Assembly: GCF_001544095.1 (NCBI RefSeq)
Contig: NZ_BCPT01000005.1
Span: 62,001 to 126,000 of the forward strand
Reading direction: 5' to 3'
From: Enterococcus casseliflavus NBRC 100478
GTDB taxonomy: Bacteria; Bacillota; Bacilli; Lactobacillales; Enterococcaceae
DNA: 64,000 nt
Shown here one piece after another: positions 7,114-20,163 of the stretch. Under the pieces are notes generated by a model. That model was given only the letters and a program-made list of their open reading frames with translations, made no database searches and was not told where the DNA came from. Position 1 is the stretch's first letter; each line of letters begins with the position of its first letter. Position numbers and translations under genes: made by a program.

Positions 7114-7692
7114 TTATCGATCATTGGCAGAAGAACGAATCGTCCACATCGGTAAACGATTCAATTCTGGGATGAATTCCGTCGTTGGCTGCTCAAATGA
7201 ATCAAAGGTAAAGCGATTTTTCTCAACCCCTTCTTCATAAAAAACAAACGTCACTTTATCAGGATCAACGCTGTATTCATTGGAGAAAAAAGCCGCATCA
7301 TAGACGATTGGATAATAAAAAAATGTCCGATTCAGCTCATCTTCTTGCGCTTGGATCAGATCAAATACTTGATCGAGTTGAGGTCCGTTGGGCTTACTAA
7401 ACATCACCGAGATCGCTCGTGTTTCACGAATCGTCTTGTCTGCAGTCAGATAAGGCAATGGCTGTACTTTTTCTGACGGCAGCTTGTCAAAAGCGATCCG
7501 ATCCACTAAAGAAGCATTGATACGATTTTGAGAAAAGACGATCAAACCTGCGAAGACCAGTGCGAAAAGAATTCCCCCGATCAGCGTGAAAATCGTTTTT
7601 TTCTGATCTCGATAAAGATCATCTAAAAAAGCTTGCCAGCTTTCAACTATTTTTTCTTTCGTGTAATGAACAAAGTTCCTAACTTGTTCCAT
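7114..7692 (-). CDS. Membrane-anchored protein of unknown function
   Basis: I do not recognise this family. The 192-residue protein has a charged cytoplasmic N-terminus (about 1-34, rich in Lys and Asp), one membrane segment (about 35-54, IFTLIGGILFALVFAGLIVF) and an outside domain of about 135 residues. The outside domain holds a run of aromatic residues (FFYYPIVYDAAFFSNEY). There is no signal-peptidase or lipobox motif. It ends just upstream of the trp-leader promoter and is divergent from the DUF1622 gene, so it looks like a single-gene unit. Function cannot be assigned. Confidence 0.75.
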   Translation of the reverse strand: MEQVRNFVHYTKEKIVESWQAFLDDLYRDQKKTIFTLIGGILFALVFAGLIVFSQNRINASLVDRIAFDKLPSEKVQPLPYLTADKTIRETRAISVMFSKPNGPQLDQVFDLIQAQEDELNRTFFYYPIVYDAAFFSNEYSVDPDKVTFVFYEEGVEKNRFTFDSFEQPTTEFIPELNRLPMWTIRSSANDR

Positions 7693-7764
7693 AATTTGCC
7701 CACCTTTTTTAAAAATCCTACTATTAATTCATACTATCAATTCCCTTCTAGAACGTCAAGAAAC

Positions 7765-7793
7765 TTCACATTTCTTCGATAATTCGGTAAGAT
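7765..7793 (+). promoter_or_regulatory. Likely promoter of the DUF1622 gene
   Basis: TTCACA (7765-7770), a 17-base spacer and TAAGAT (7788-7793) precede the GGTAAAGGAG site and ATG of the DUF1622 gene. Confidence 0.55.
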
Positions 7794-7818
7794 AAAAGAA
7801 AACGGTAAAGGAGTCATT

Positions 7819-8217
7819 ATGCATAATCTAGCTGATTCATTGATGTCTGGAGCCAATCCAATCTTCGATTTCATCGTTGTCTGTTTGAACTTTCTCTCCA
7901 TTTTTGTCATCGTTTGGGGTGTATTGATCGCAGGCATTGACTTTGTGCGCTACGAATTAACAGAAAAGGATCGATTGGTGGCAGCCAGAGAGAATAATTT
8001 TATCCGCAATTATTTAGGGAGTTATGTTTTATTAGGTCTGGAGATCTTGATTGCAGCAGATATTATTGAGACGATCATCCACCCTACTTTCGAAGACATC
8101 GTACGACTAGCTGCCGTCGTTATTATTCGGACAGTCATCTCTTATTTCTTGAATAAGGAAATCGAGCGTGCACTGCAAACCACCGATCACCAACCTACCA
8201 AGAAAAAGGAAAGCTAG
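7819..8217 (+). CDS. DUF1622 family membrane protein
   Basis: A 132-residue protein with three hydrophobic stretches (about 15-42, 72-88 and 93-115). It matches the DUF1622 pattern: an N-terminal TM, a polar segment with RENNFIRNYLGSYVLLGLE, and a paired TM with ADIIETIIHPT. The family is widespread and uncharacterised. The C-terminal tail is charged and probably cytoplasmic. An AAAGGAG site lies at the right distance from the ATG. The downstream rqcH gene is in the same direction with a 108-base gap. Function is unknown. Confidence 0.8.
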   Translation: MHNLADSLMSGANPIFDFIVVCLNFLSIFVIVWGVLIAGIDFVRYELTEKDRLVAARENNFIRNYLGSYVLLGLEILIAADIIETIIHPTFEDIVRLAAVVIIRTVISYFLNKEIERALQTTDHQPTKKKES

Positions 8218-8325
8218 CTGCCATGGCTTTTCTTTGGATTCTTCGGTATAATAGATAGGAATATTTGACATTGGAAGGATCAATCCCTCAGTCAAACTAT
8301 CCTTAAAAGAAAAGAGGGAAACAAT

Positions 8326-10026
8326 ATGTCTTTTGATGGTGTCTTTACCCATTTAATGGTCCAAGAATTACAAAATCAATTAACCAGTGGACGTGTAAAC
8401 AAAATTCATCAACCTTATGAAAATGAGGTCGTATTTGTGATTCGTTCCCAAGGGGAAAATCACAAACTTTTGCTATCCGCACACCCCACCTATGCTCGTG
8501 TACAATGCACAACGATCGCCTATAGCAATCCAGAAACCCCACCGAATTTCTTGATGATGCTACGGAAATATTTAGAAGGGGCGATCTTAGAATCAATCGA
8601 ACAAATCGACAATGACCGTGTGATCCATTTTCATTTCACGCGACGAGATGAATTAGGTGATTTGCAAGCCCTCGTCTTGATCGTCGAACTAATGGGCCGT
8701 CACAGTACGATTTTATTAATGAATAAGACGAGCGGAAAAATCGTCGATACGATCAAACACATTGGTCATTCACAAAATACGTATCGTACCTTATTGCCAG
8801 GTGCTGTCTATGTTGCACCACCAAAGCAATCGACGCTTAATCCTTTCACAGCCTCTCGCACCAAAATTTTTGAAGAATTATCTACTCTTGATCCATTGAC
8901 GGCAAAAGAACTTCAACAACGATTCCAAGGCTTAGGCCGCGATACAGCAGAAGAATTGATCGCTCGAATCAATGCCAATCCCAATGAAAAACTGCGTCAG
9001 TGGGAAGCTTTCTTTACAGAGCTTACCCAGGAGCTAGTACCAAGTTATCTCCAGTCAGAGAAAAAGGAATATTTTACACCAATTCCCTATCCATCATTGA
9101 TCGATGCGACCACCACTGTCACCCATTATCAGAGTCTGAGTGAGCTTTTAGATGCGTTTTATCACGACAAGGCGGAAAGAGATCGGGTCAAACAACAAGG
9201 TGGCGAATTACTGAAAAAAATTGAGAATGAACTGAAACGGAACCAGTTGAAGTTAAAGAAACGCCAACAAACGTTGATTGATTCAGAAAACGCCGAAGAA
9301 TTCCGTCAAAAAGGTGAGCTTTTGACGACCTTTATGAATCAAGTCCCCCGTGGTGCTGCTTCAGTTGATTTGGAAAATTATTATGATGAGAATCGGCTTT
9401 TGACGATCAAACTCGATCCTGCTCTTTCTCCCAATCAAAATGCTCAGAAATATTTTCAACGTTACCAGAAATTAAAAAATGCAGTCAAACTGATCCATCA
9501 GCAGATTGCCGAAACGAAAGAAGAAATCGCGTATCTCGAATCCGTGTTAGCCCAATTAGAAATCGCCTCTCCCATGGATCTGGCGGTTATTCGGGAAGAA
9601 CTGATCGCACAAGGCTATGTCAAAAATCGGGCGAAACAGCGTAAAAAAGCTGCTCCTTCGCAACCAGAACGATTTCTTTCTTCAGACGGAACTGAAATTT
9701 TCGTCGGAAAAAACAATTTACAAAATGACCAACTGACCTTAAAAACAGCTCGTAAGAGTGATATCTGGCTGCATACCAAAAATATTCCTGGCTCTCATGT
9801 CATCATTCGTTCGGATGATCCTAGTGAGACAACCTTAATGGAAGCTGCAGAGCTTGCCGCATATTTCTCAAAATATCGTCAATCTGCCCAAGTACCAGTG
9901 GACTACGTGCAAGTCAAACATATTCGGAAACCAAATGGTGCCAAGCCTGGATTCGTCATTTATGAGAATCAAAAAACACTTTTTGTGACACCTGATGAGG
10001 GAATTTTGAGATTAAAACAGTCCTAG
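8326..10026 (+). CDS. rqcH: NFACT-family ribosome quality-control factor RqcH (fibronectin-binding protein A family)
   Basis: A 566-residue protein of the NFACT family. In B. subtilis RqcH binds stalled 50S subunits and directs alanine tailing; enterococcal and streptococcal homologues (EfbA, PavA) were first described as fibronectin-binding surface proteins. The NFACT-N domain (about 1-270) starts MSFDGVFTHLMVQEL. Central coiled coils (about 280-430) are rich in Lys and Gln. The C-terminal NFACT-R domain (about 445-560) contains VGKNNLQNDQLT and SDIWLHTKNIPGSHVII. There is no signal peptide. A strong bidirectional terminator follows. Confidence 0.93.
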   Translation: MSFDGVFTHLMVQELQNQLTSGRVNKIHQPYENEVVFVIRSQGENHKLLLSAHPTYARVQCTTIAYSNPETPPNFLMMLRKYLEGAILESIEQIDNDRVIHFHFTRRDELGDLQALVLIVELMGRHSTILLMNKTSGKIVDTIKHIGHSQNTYRTLLPGAVYVAPPKQSTLNPFTASRTKIFEELSTLDPLTAKELQQRFQGLGRDTAEELIARINANPNEKLRQWEAFFTELTQELVPSYLQSEKKEYFTPIPYPSLIDATTTVTHYQSLSELLDAFYHDKAERDRVKQQGGELLKKIENELKRNQLKLKKRQQTLIDSENAEEFRQKGELLTTFMNQVPRGAASVDLENYYDENRLLTIKLDPALSPNQNAQKYFQRYQKLKNAVKLIHQQIAETKEEIAYLESVLAQLEIASPMDLAVIREELIAQGYVKNRAKQRKKAAPSQPERFLSSDGTEIFVGKNNLQNDQLTLKTARKSDIWLHTKNIPGSHVIIRSDDPSETTLMEAAELAAYFSKYRQSAQVPVDYVQVKHIRKPNGAKPGFVIYENQKTLFVTPDEGILRLKQS

Positions 10027-10072
10027 CTGTTTCTAAGTTTATTCGGATCAAAAATCATAAAGTAATCAATCA

Positions 10073-10123
10073 AAAAACCGATCACAAGCGCGTGCCTCTT
10101 CGCAGCGCTTGTGATCGGTTTTT
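10073..10123. terminator. Strong bidirectional intrinsic terminator after rqcH
   Basis: A perfect 19-bp inverted repeat (10073-10091 and 10105-10123; core CCGATCACAAGCGC) has A-runs on the 5' side and T-runs on the 3' side, so it can act in both directions. The remaining 150 bases up to 10277 show no gene. Confidence 0.92.
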
Positions 10124-10277
10124 ATGCTTTTTCGTTCTATCTACTGCTCTTTCAGTAACAATTTTGCTTAGCTTGTATCACAAAAGGCAAGCCTTCTCAG
10201 AATTCAGCCATCAACATATCTGCTAGATCCGCTAGAATGGCAATTGAACATCACCTGCGGCTAATAGGCTCTGCTGG

Positions 10278-10766
10278 CTAATAAATCCCGCCATCCTCCA
10301 TAGTGACTTTCTTCTCAAAATCAAAATGATACAGCTTTTCCCAGTGATTGATATTCAACGTTCCTTTGGTCAAACGGATCGCTAGAAAACAACAGCCTTT
10401 ATCATCCTCATTGTTAACTTCGTCGTACCAGACAAAGGCTTTGCGAATTTTGCTTCTTAATTCTGCATTTTTAGGGTCTAGCACCCACCCTAAATTCTCT
10501 CCTTGACCGATCGCAGTAAACCATTCACCACTGACAGCAATCGCAACTGCTGAATTCTTACTGATTTGCTTCATTTTGTTTGATTGCTCATGAGTTGACA
10601 CGTAAAAAACGCCGTCTTCATAAAAAGCATCTACTTCTCGGACGACTGGCTGTGTTTCTCCCTTGTCATTCTCGTTACAAGCAGTCGTGGCAAGGGCGAT
10701 TACATTGTCTTTAAAATGTCCGAATTTTTCTTCAAGCAGTTTTACTCCTTCTTCAAACTGAGTCAT
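10278..10766 (-). CDS. Pyridoxamine 5'-phosphate oxidase-like (PPOX) flavin-binding protein
   Basis: A 162-residue protein with the split-barrel PPOX fold pattern: VNVIALAT-type first strand (DNVIALATTACNE), a VREVDAFYEDGVFYVSTHEQSNKMKQI block and VAIAVSGEWFTAIGQGE. Members bind FMN or F420 or act as haem or stress proteins, and function within the family is diverse. It lies 14 bases after the AraC-type regulator gene in the same direction, with an AAGGAGG site, so the pair is likely one operon. Substrate is unknown. Confidence 0.82.
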   Translation of the reverse strand: MTQFEEGVKLLEEKFGHFKDNVIALATTACNENDKGETQPVVREVDAFYEDGVFYVSTHEQSNKMKQISKNSAVAIAVSGEWFTAIGQGENLGWVLDPKNAELRSKIRKAFVWYDEVNNEDDKGCCFLAIRLTKGTLNINHWEKLYHFDFEKKVTMEDGGIY

Positions 10767-10780
10767 TGTACTGTTCCTCC

Positions 10781-11683
10781 TTACATCTCACTTCTTTTTT
10801 TAAAAGGAATCCATAATTCAACATGAACGACATGATTTTCTCTTTCTTGATAAAGCTCAGGGAAAAAATCCTCAGCAATCCACCCCTTCTTCTTTAACCA
10901 GAAACGGGTATAGCGCATCGCCTTCCCCATATTGATGATCAGTTGCTCTGAAATCGTATCAAAACTGCAAACAACGTAATCCCGAGCCGGTAGCGTCCAT
11001 TCACTGAAGGTCGATCCCTGTGAGTCATCACCTACTTGGCCAACAAAGTAACTCGAATAGCCTTCTGGAGCATCTCCTGGAAACGAAACACCGATCTGGT
11101 AGTTGGCTTTTCCCGGTTGATTGGCAATCTTTTGAAGAAATTCATGCCAAATTTCTTCAATCGGGTCGATCCCTGTTCGTTGCCCTAGCATTTTCCCATA
11201 GTTGAATGGGTAGTAACCGAGGACACCATAGAAGACCAGCGGATGCGGATTGCTTTTTTTCTGGATTTCTAAAACAACCCCTTCACTGATCAATGGGATA
11301 CCCTCTTCCGTCACAATATAGCCTAATGAAAGATCTGGCTTATCAAAGTTTTGTAAGCCAATGGGCTTTTTCTGATAAAGCGAGGGTGAAATTCTATAGA
11401 CCGTTTTAAACGTTCTTGAAAAAACGGCATGACTGCTAAAGCCGACTTCAAAAGCGACATCAATGACTCGCTTCTTTTGGTTTTTCAATAAAAGCGCACC
11501 TCTTGCCAAACGACGCAGTTTTATATATTCCCTAACAGAAATTTTAACCAAACGAGTGAATAAGCGCTGATAATAAAAAACGGACAATGATGCAACTTGC
11601 GCCAACGTTTCGATCTCTAATGGCTCGGTAAGATTGTATTCAATATAATCGATTGATTTTTGGATTGCCTCCCATGCATGCAT
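10781..11683 (-). CDS. AraC-family transcriptional regulator with GyrI-like effector domain
   Basis: The N-terminal about 105 residues form two helix-turn-helix motifs of the AraC type (LEIETLAQVASLSVFYYQRLF and VIDVAFEVGFSSHAVFSRTFK). The C-terminal half (about 150-300) resembles the GyrI-like small-molecule-binding domain (YQIGVSFPGDAP, LPARDYVVCSF, ELWIPFK). This N-terminal DNA-binding arrangement is that of Rob/SoxS-like drug- or stress-responsive regulators. It precedes the PPOX gene by 14 bases and likely controls it, or itself. The ATG has an AAAGGA site nine bases upstream. The effector is unknown. Confidence 0.88.
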   Translation of the reverse strand: MHAWEAIQKSIDYIEYNLTEPLEIETLAQVASLSVFYYQRLFTRLVKISVREYIKLRRLARGALLLKNQKKRVIDVAFEVGFSSHAVFSRTFKTVYRISPSLYQKKPIGLQNFDKPDLSLGYIVTEEGIPLISEGVVLEIQKKSNPHPLVFYGVLGYYPFNYGKMLGQRTGIDPIEEIWHEFLQKIANQPGKANYQIGVSFPGDAPEGYSSYFVGQVGDDSQGSTFSEWTLPARDYVVCSFDTISEQLIINMGKAMRYTRFWLKKKGWIAEDFFPELYQERENHVVHVELWIPFKKRSEM

Positions 11684-11850
11684 ATGAATTTCCTTTCTTT
11701 TACTATAAAATAATTCGCTAAAAAAGCTTTACCGTGTCTGCTCTTTTTCAATTGATTTAATTGTGTTTTATTTCACAATAAAACGAATGCTTAGAACCTG
11801 CTTATTAATTAGTTTAGCATAGCCTTTGTGCTCGATGGCTATGAAAATAA

Positions 11851-11876
11851 AAAAAGACGAGAATTTTCGTCTTTTT
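11851..11876. terminator. Intrinsic terminator between the AraC regulator and the carbonic anhydrase gene
   Basis: AAAAAGACGA pairs with TCGTCTTTTT around a six-base loop, flanked by A and T runs on both sides. It is the only feature I see in the roughly 305-base gap 11684-11988 apart from the unresolved promoter of the AraC-type gene. Confidence 0.72.
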
Positions 11877-11988
11877 TTCCGTTCGTTTTAAACTATTGTA
11901 TTGCTTGAAGGTTCCCACTACGTCGGGTTTTATAGGATAATCAGAAGAGAAGTCCGAAAAAATACGTAAAAGGAACCATTTTTATAAA

Positions 11989-12678
11989 TCAATAGAAATA
12001 AATAGGCCGATCTTTGCGGTCTTGTAATGGGCGATTATTATTTTCTAATACTTCTTCGCGGAATTCTAAAATGAAGCGACGGCTCATCTCCCCAATCCAG
12101 TCAAAGACAAACCAGTTGATTGGCCCTTTCGTTGGTGGGGTCGTCAAGGAACCAACATAATGAAAATGGTGGGTGCGTTCTGGCAAGAACATGCTCGGAT
12201 CAAACCATTGGGTGTGGTTCTCAAAGTCCCAGATGCTGTCGTCTTGCTGATTGCAGATCCAGTTGAGTTTATCCGTCAGTTTGAATAAGATACCCACCAC
12301 CAAGTTTTCTCCGTCATCATTCATATGAACGAGGTGAAACTCTAACTCTTGCTGCTCGTCATCGATAATGTGTTCAGACGGCATGTGAAAATGAATATCC
12401 GTCAAATAGTAGTTGATCCCTTTAAATGTGACATAGCTTTCTTTGTTATAAGGAACGAAGTGAATCGTATTTTTGAATTCTTTTTCCGTGAACCGCTCTC
12501 GTTTATAGTGAAAAGCCAAGTCCTGATCGATGGGTTCTTCGGTCTCATCGTGGACTAAAGCGATTGGGGATTGGTAAGGAAATTCGGCACCTTGTGCATA
12601 CCAGTCGCACAAAGTGTGCCAATGTTCAGGTCCATTGTCTCCGGAATAACTCCAGGGAACGTCCATATTTCTTTTCAA
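11989..12678 (-). CDS. Alpha-type carbonic anhydrase without signal peptide
   Basis: Reversible hydration of CO2 to bicarbonate. The 229-residue protein has the alpha-class zinc motif HFHMPSEH (two His of the HxH pair), the third His in EFHLVHMN, SLTTPPT and an N-terminal WSYSGDNGPEHW. Most bacterial alpha-class enzymes are exported; this one begins MKRNMDVPW with no signal sequence, so it should be cytoplasmic. The best ribosome-binding site (AGGAGG) is ten bases before a TTG at 12676-12678, and an ATG at 12666 is the alternative. The pyr operon next to it consumes bicarbonate at CarAB, an attractive but unproven link. Confidence 0.9.
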   Translation of the reverse strand: MKRNMDVPWSYSGDNGPEHWHTLCDWYAQGAEFPYQSPIALVHDETEEPIDQDLAFHYKRERFTEKEFKNTIHFVPYNKESYVTFKGINYYLTDIHFHMPSEHIIDDEQQELEFHLVHMNDDGENLVVGILFKLTDKLNWICNQQDDSIWDFENHTQWFDPSMFLPERTHHFHYVGSLTTPPTKGPINWFVFDWIGEMSRRFILEFREEVLENNNRPLQDRKDRPIYFY

Positions 12679-12823
12679 AAAAAACAGCCTCCTAATTCAA
12701 GTTGACAGCAAGGTATAGCCCTTCCTATCAAAAAACTTTCTCCCAATGCTATCAGAAAATAGGTAAAAATAAAACGAATATGCTTGGTCATTCCCTCACA
12801 TATCCGTTTCTTATTTCAATTCC

Positions 12824-13455
12824 TTATTCACTCAACCAAGCAGCAGGATCTTTACGCCACTCTTGTAACAGGGCAACATCAGATTCTTGAATAGCACCCG
12901 TTTCTAAAGCCGACTCGATCAACGCTGTATAGTTTGTCAAAGTCACATAGGATAAACCTGCTTGATCAAAGTTTTCTTGGACTTGAGGCAGCTCGTAAGT
13001 AAAGATCGCAGCGACGCCTAATACATCGGCTCCTTCTCTTTTGGCTGCTTCACAAGCCTCTAAGACACTGCCACCTGTTGACAATAAATCTTCAATGACG
13101 ACCATTTTTTGATTTGGTTGAATACGCCCTTCAATTTGATTGCCTTTACCGTGTTCTTTTGCTTTGCTGCGAATATAAACCATTGGCAAATCTAACAATT
13201 CAGCGACCCATGCAGCATGGGGAATCCCAGCTGTTGCGGTCCCTGCAATCACTTCTGCTTCTGGGTAAGTCGTTTTGATGACTGCAGCTAAGCCTTTCGC
13301 AATGGCGCGACGTACATGTGGATAACTCATAGTAATTCGATTGTCGCAGTAAATAGGGCTTTTGATGCCGCTTGCCCAAGTAAATGGTTCATTCGGTCGT
13401 AAGAAAATCGCCTCGATGTCTAAAAGATCTTTGGCGATTTGATTGGATTGTTCTT

Positions 13456-13459
<4 letters not shown>
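12824..13459 (-). CDS. pyrE: Orotate phosphoribosyltransferase
   Basis: PyrE joins orotate to PRPP to give OMP, the fifth step of UMP synthesis. The 211 residues include the PRPP-binding motif [12 protein letters not shown] and the N-terminal [11 protein letters not shown] pattern typical of Gram-positive OPRTases. The start overlaps the pyrF stop (ATGA at 13456-13459). It is the last gene of the pyr operon. I see no convincing terminator in the 145 bases between it and the carbonic anhydrase gene, so read-through in either arrangement cannot be excluded. Confidence 0.97.
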
Positions 13460-15874
<2,415 letters not shown>

Positions 15875-15895
15875 CAAAAAACTCCTTTATCTGCG

Positions 15896-18800
15896 TTAAA
15901 TTGCTTTCGTTGAAAAACTGCGGGATTCCATCACTTTTAGAATCGCATCCGCTGTATCAAGAGAAGTAAAGGTCGGTACACCATGTTCCACCGCTTCACG
16001 GCGGATGATAAATCCGTCTTCCGTTGCATTTTGGCGATCTTTGTCCATGGTATTGACTACTACTTGGGTCGTTCCTTTACGGATCAAATCAACAACCGTT
16101 TCTTCTGCTTGCTGTTCGGAAATCTTGGCAACCCGAGTCACTTGTAGTCCTTTTTCTTCAAAGTAATCGGCGGTTCCATTGGTAGCCAATAAGGTGAAGC
16201 CGACCTCTTCGAAACGCGCTGCCAGTGCTGCTGCCTCTTCTTTGCTTTCGTCTGCAACGGTGAAAAGTGCTTTTCCAAATTCAGGAATATGCAGGCCTGA
16301 TGCCTCAAAAGCTTTATAAAGTGCTTTTGCCAAATCTTTGTCTGATCCCATTACTTCACCCGTTGATTTCATTTCAGGGCCTAAGTAAGTATCGACTTTT
16401 AAAAGTTTTGTAAAGGAGAAGACAGGTGCTTTGATGTGTACTTCATTTGGTGTTGGGGCAAGTCCGTCTTGATAACCTAACGCTGTGATCTCTTCCCCGA
16501 GAATCGCCTTCGTGGCAATTTGTGCCATTGGGATCTCTGTTACCTTGCTTAAAAATGGTACGGTTCGGCTAGCACGAGGATTTACTTCAATGACATACAC
16601 TTTGTTCTCATGGATGACAAATTGGATATTCATCATACCGATACAATTTAAACCTAATGCCAAGCGTTTGGTATATTCTTCGATCGTAGCAATTAATTCA
16701 TCCGAAAGATTTTGTGGTGGATAGACCGCCATTGAATCTCCTGAATGGACCCCTGCACGCTCGATATGTTCCATGATTCCAGGAATCAAAACAGTTTTGC
16801 CGTCACAGATAGCATCGACTTCACATTCTTTACCGACCAAGTAACGATCGACCAAAACAGGATGTTCTGGTGATGCTTTCACTGCATGACGCATATAATC
16901 TTCTAAATCGGCTTGGTTTTCCACGATTTCCATCGCACGTCCCCCTAAGACATAACTTGGGCGGACTAAAACAGGATAGCCGATTTCTTGAGCGATGGCG
17001 ATCGCTTCTTGTTCATTCGTCGCTGTATCCCCTGGTGGTTGAGGAATATCTAGCGCTTGTAATGCTTGCTCAAAGAGATCACGATTTTCGGCACGATCAA
17101 GATCTTCAATGCTGGTGCCTAAGATTTTGACCCCAGCTTTTACTAAAGGCTCTGCTAAATTGATCGCCGTTTGCCCGCCAAATTGGACGATGACCCCAAT
17201 GGGTTGTTCCAAGTCGATGACGTGTAAGACATCCTCTAAGGTCAATGGTTCAAAGTACAGCTTGTCGGAGATAGAAAAGTCAGTCGAAACCGTTTCAGGA
17301 TTACTGTTCATGATGATCGCTTCATAGCCAGCAGCTTGGATCGCTTTCACCGAGTGCACTGTTGCATAGTCGAACTCCACCCCTTGTCCGATTCGTATCG
17401 GTCCAGAACCTAGGACAAGAACAGATTCTTTTTCACTGCGCTTGCTTTCATTCTCAAACTCATAGGTGCTGTAGAAATAAGGTGTTGCTGATTCAAATTC
17501 TGCGGCACATGTATCTACCATTTTGTAGACGGGCAAAATCTTTTGCTCATGACGCAGCGTGCGGATCTCAGCTTCCGTGGTTTCCCACAGCTCAGCAATC
17601 TTTTTATCCGTAAAGCCGTTTTGCTTGGCTTTTTTCAACACATCAAGGGATTGTGGTTCGTTTGCTAATGCTTGTTCGATCTCAAAGATGTGAAGCATCT
17701 TATCCAAGAAGAACAAGTCGATTTTCGTCATTTCGTTCAAATCTTCGATGGTGTACCCTCTTCGGATGGCTTCCATGACGTAGAATAGGCGATCATCTTG
17801 CGCCTTGATGACTTTTTCCATCAGATCATTATCAGAAAGAGCTTCTAATTCTTTCATTTCGATATGGTGTGTGCCGATCTCCAATGAACGAACGGCTTTT
17901 AATAATGACTCTTCAATATTACGACCGATCGCCATCACTTCACCCGTCGCTTTCATTTGTGTTCCTAATCGACGTTCCCCAGTTTCAAACTTGTCAAACG
18001 GCCAGCGAGGAATTTTTGCGACGACATAGTCAAGGGCGGGTTCAAATTCTGCATAGGTGGTTTCTGTGACTGGGTTTTTCATTTCATCCAATGTTAAACC
18101 GACGGCAATTTTCGCTGCCAGTTTTGCAATCGGGTACCCTGTAGCCTTACTTGCTAACGCAGAGGAACGCGAGACCCGTGGATTTACTTCAATGACATAG
18201 TAGTTGAAGCTATGAGGATCAAGCGCCAATTGAACATTACAGCCACCTTCGATTTTTAACGCGCGGATGATTTTTAATGAGGCATCCCGTAACATTTGGT
18301 ATTCATGGTCTGACAAAGTTTGGCTCGGCGCAAAGACGATGGAATCGCCGGTGTGGATACCGACTGGATCGAAGTTTTCCATATTACAAACGACGATCGC
18401 GTTGTCAGCAGAATCTCGCATCACTTCATATTCAATCTCTTTATATCCAGCAATACTCCGTTCAATCAAGCATTGGGTCACTGGCGAGAGCTTCAAGCCG
18501 TTTTCAGCGATTTGGCGAAGTTCTTCTTCATTGTTACACATGCCGCCGCCCGTTCCCCCTAGCGTAAATGCTGGACGAACAATGATTGGAAAGCCGATTT
18601 TTTTCGCAAATTCAACTGCTGCTTCCACCGTTGACACGATTTCTGATTCTGGGATCGGTTGATCCAATTCTTCCATTAATTGTTTGAATAGATCTCTGTC
18701 TTCTGCCTGGTCGATTGCTGCTAATTTAGTTCCTAGCAACTCAATTCCTAATTCATCCAAAATACCTGAGTTGGCTAATTCCATCGCCATATTCAAGCCC

Positions 18801-19081
18801 GTTTGTCCGCCTAATGTCGGTAAAATTGCATCAGGCTGTTCTTTACGTAAAATCCGTGAGACGAACTCAAATGTGATTGGTTCAATGTAGACTTTGTCAG
18901 CAATTTCTTTGTCCGTCATGATCGTTGCGGGATTCGAATTGACTAACACCACTTCGTAGCCTTCTTCTCGTAAAGCTAAACAAGCTTGTGTGCCGGCATA
19001 ATCAAACTCTGCCGCTTGTCCTATAATAATCGGTCCAGAACCGATAACCATGATTTTCTTGATATCTGTACGTTTTGGCAT
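15896..19081 (-). CDS. carB: Carbamoyl-phosphate synthase, large subunit
   Basis: CarB makes carbamoyl phosphate from bicarbonate, ATP and ammonia delivered by CarA. The protein has two homologous ATP-grasp halves, each opening with an [16 protein letters not shown]-like or [16 protein letters not shown]-like motif, and a C-terminal MGS-like regulatory domain (about 930-1061) that binds allosteric effectors. The start MPKRTDIKK at 19079-19081 follows an AAGGAG site; in-frame codons further upstream lie inside carA. The 1061-residue length is normal. The CarA stop lies one base before this start. Confidence 0.97.
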   Translation of the reverse strand: MPKRTDIKKIMVIGSGPIIIGQAAEFDYAGTQACLALREEGYEVVLVNSNPATIMTDKEIADKVYIEPITFEFVSRILRKEQPDAILPTLGGQTGLNMAMELANSGILDELGIELLGTKLAAIDQAEDRDLFKQLMEELDQPIPESEIVSTVEAAVEFAKKIGFPIIVRPAFTLGGTGGGMCNNEEELRQIAENGLKLSPVTQCLIERSIAGYKEIEYEVMRDSADNAIVVCNMENFDPVGIHTGDSIVFAPSQTLSDHEYQMLRDASLKIIRALKIEGGCNVQLALDPHSFNYYVIEVNPRVSRSSALASKATGYPIAKLAAKIAVGLTLDEMKNPVTETTYAEFEPALDYVVAKIPRWPFDKFETGERRLGTQMKATGEVMAIGRNIEESLLKAVRSLEIGTHHIEMKELEALSDNDLMEKVIKAQDDRLFYVMEAIRRGYTIEDLNEMTKIDLFFLDKMLHIFEIEQALANEPQSLDVLKKAKQNGFTDKKIAELWETTEAEIRTLRHEQKILPVYKMVDTCAAEFESATPYFYSTYEFENESKRSEKESVLVLGSGPIRIGQGVEFDYATVHSVKAIQAAGYEAIIMNSNPETVSTDFSISDKLYFEPLTLEDVLHVIDLEQPIGVIVQFGGQTAINLAEPLVKAGVKILGTSIEDLDRAENRDLFEQALQALDIPQPPGDTATNEQEAIAIAQEIGYPVLVRPSYVLGGRAMEIVENQADLEDYMRHAVKASPEHPVLVDRYLVGKECEVDAICDGKTVLIPGIMEHIERAGVHSGDSMAVYPPQNLSDELIATIEEYTKRLALGLNCIGMMNIQFVIHENKVYVIEVNPRASRTVPFLSKVTEIPMAQIATKAILGEEITALGYQDGLAPTPNEVHIKAPVFSFTKLLKVDTYLGPEMKSTGEVMGSDKDLAKALYKAFEASGLHIPEFGKALFTVADESKEEAAALAARFEEVGFTLLATNGTADYFEEKGLQVTRVAKISEQQAEETVVDLIRKGTTQVVVNTMDKDRQNATEDGFIIRREAVEHGVPTFTSLDTADAILKVMESRSFSTKAI

Positions 19082-19082
19082 A

Positions 19083-20162
19083 TTAGTTCTGCTCCTTCCA
19101 TGCATCGATCATCTCTAAAAATTCGTCAAATAAGTGGACTGCATCATGCGGGCCCGGTGCCGCATCTGGGTGGTATTGGACACTGAATGCTGGGTAACGG
19201 CGATGACGAACCCCTTCGATCGTGCCATCGTTTACTTCGACGTGGGTCACCATTAGTTTTTCTGGATCGATGGATGCTTCATCCACAGCAAAGCCATGGT
19301 TTTGTGAGGTAAAATCGATCCGACCAGTGGCAATCTCTCTTACCGGATGGTTTAATCCACGGTGACCGAACTTCATTTTATAGGTATCTGCCCCATTCGC
19401 TAATGAGAAGAGCTGATGGCCTAAACAAATCCCGAAGATTGGTACCTTACCTTGAATCCCTTGTATCATTTTAATTGCTTCTGGCAAGCTTTTGGGATCG
19501 CCTGGTCCATTCGTCAGCATTACACCATCTGGTGCGAGGTCTAAAATTTCTTGGGCTGTCGTATTGTATGGCAAAATCGTTAAATTGCAGTTGCGGCGTG
19601 ACAACTCCCGTAAAATACTGTGCTTCAAGCCGAAGTCGATAACCACGATATTGCGACCCGTTCCAGGACTTGGATAAGGTTTTGAGGTAGAAACTTGTGC
19701 CACTTGATTGGTTGGTAAAACCGCCGCTTTTAATTGATCAAAGGCATGATCAAAGACATCGCCTGCATCAACGATACTCGCTTTCATGGTTCCGTGTTGA
19801 CGAATCTTTCTCGTCAACGCTCGTGTATCGATTCCTGCGATCCCTGGAATATTTTTGCGTTTTAAAAATTCGTCTAACGTCAGCTGTTTCCGCCAATTGC
19901 TCGCTAGACGCGCGTGTTCTTTCACAACAACCCCTTTACAAGTTGGTGAAATTGATTCGTAATCGTCTCGGTTGACGCCGTAATTGCCAACCATCGGATA
20001 CGTAAACGTAATGATTTGTCCGTTAAAGCTTTGATCCGTAATGGCTTCTTGATACCCTGTCATGCTTGTGGTAAAAACGATCTCACCAAAAACATTGACA
20101 CTGGCACCAAACCCTTCGCCTTCAAAGTATGTTCCATCTTCTAAAATAAGCCAACGCTTCAT
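19083..20162 (-). CDS. carA: Carbamoyl-phosphate synthase, small (glutaminase) subunit
   Basis: Class I glutamine amidotransferase subunit supplying ammonia to CarB. The start [10 protein letters not shown] (ATG 20160-20162) follows AAGGTGG by eight bases and gives 359 residues. The nucleophile Cys246 lies in FGICLGHQ and the triad His331 in [13 protein letters not shown]. At the position usually held by the triad Glu (HPE) there is Asp333, a conservative variation worth noting. The gene starts one base after the pyrC stop and is followed without gap by carB. Confidence 0.97.
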   Translation of the reverse strand: MKRWLILEDGTYFEGEGFGASVNVFGEIVFTTSMTGYQEAITDQSFNGQIITFTYPMVGNYGVNRDDYESISPTCKGVVVKEHARLASNWRKQLTLDEFLKRKNIPGIAGIDTRALTRKIRQHGTMKASIVDAGDVFDHAFDQLKAAVLPTNQVAQVSTSKPYPSPGTGRNIVVIDFGLKHSILRELSRRNCNLTILPYNTTAQEILDLAPDGVMLTNGPGDPKSLPEAIKMIQGIQGKVPIFGICLGHQLFSLANGADTYKMKFGHRGLNHPVREIATGRIDFTSQNHGFAVDEASIDPEKLMVTHVEVNDGTIEGVRHRRYPAFSVQYHPDAAPGPHDAVHLFDEFLEMIDAWKEQN

Positions 20163-20163
20163 A

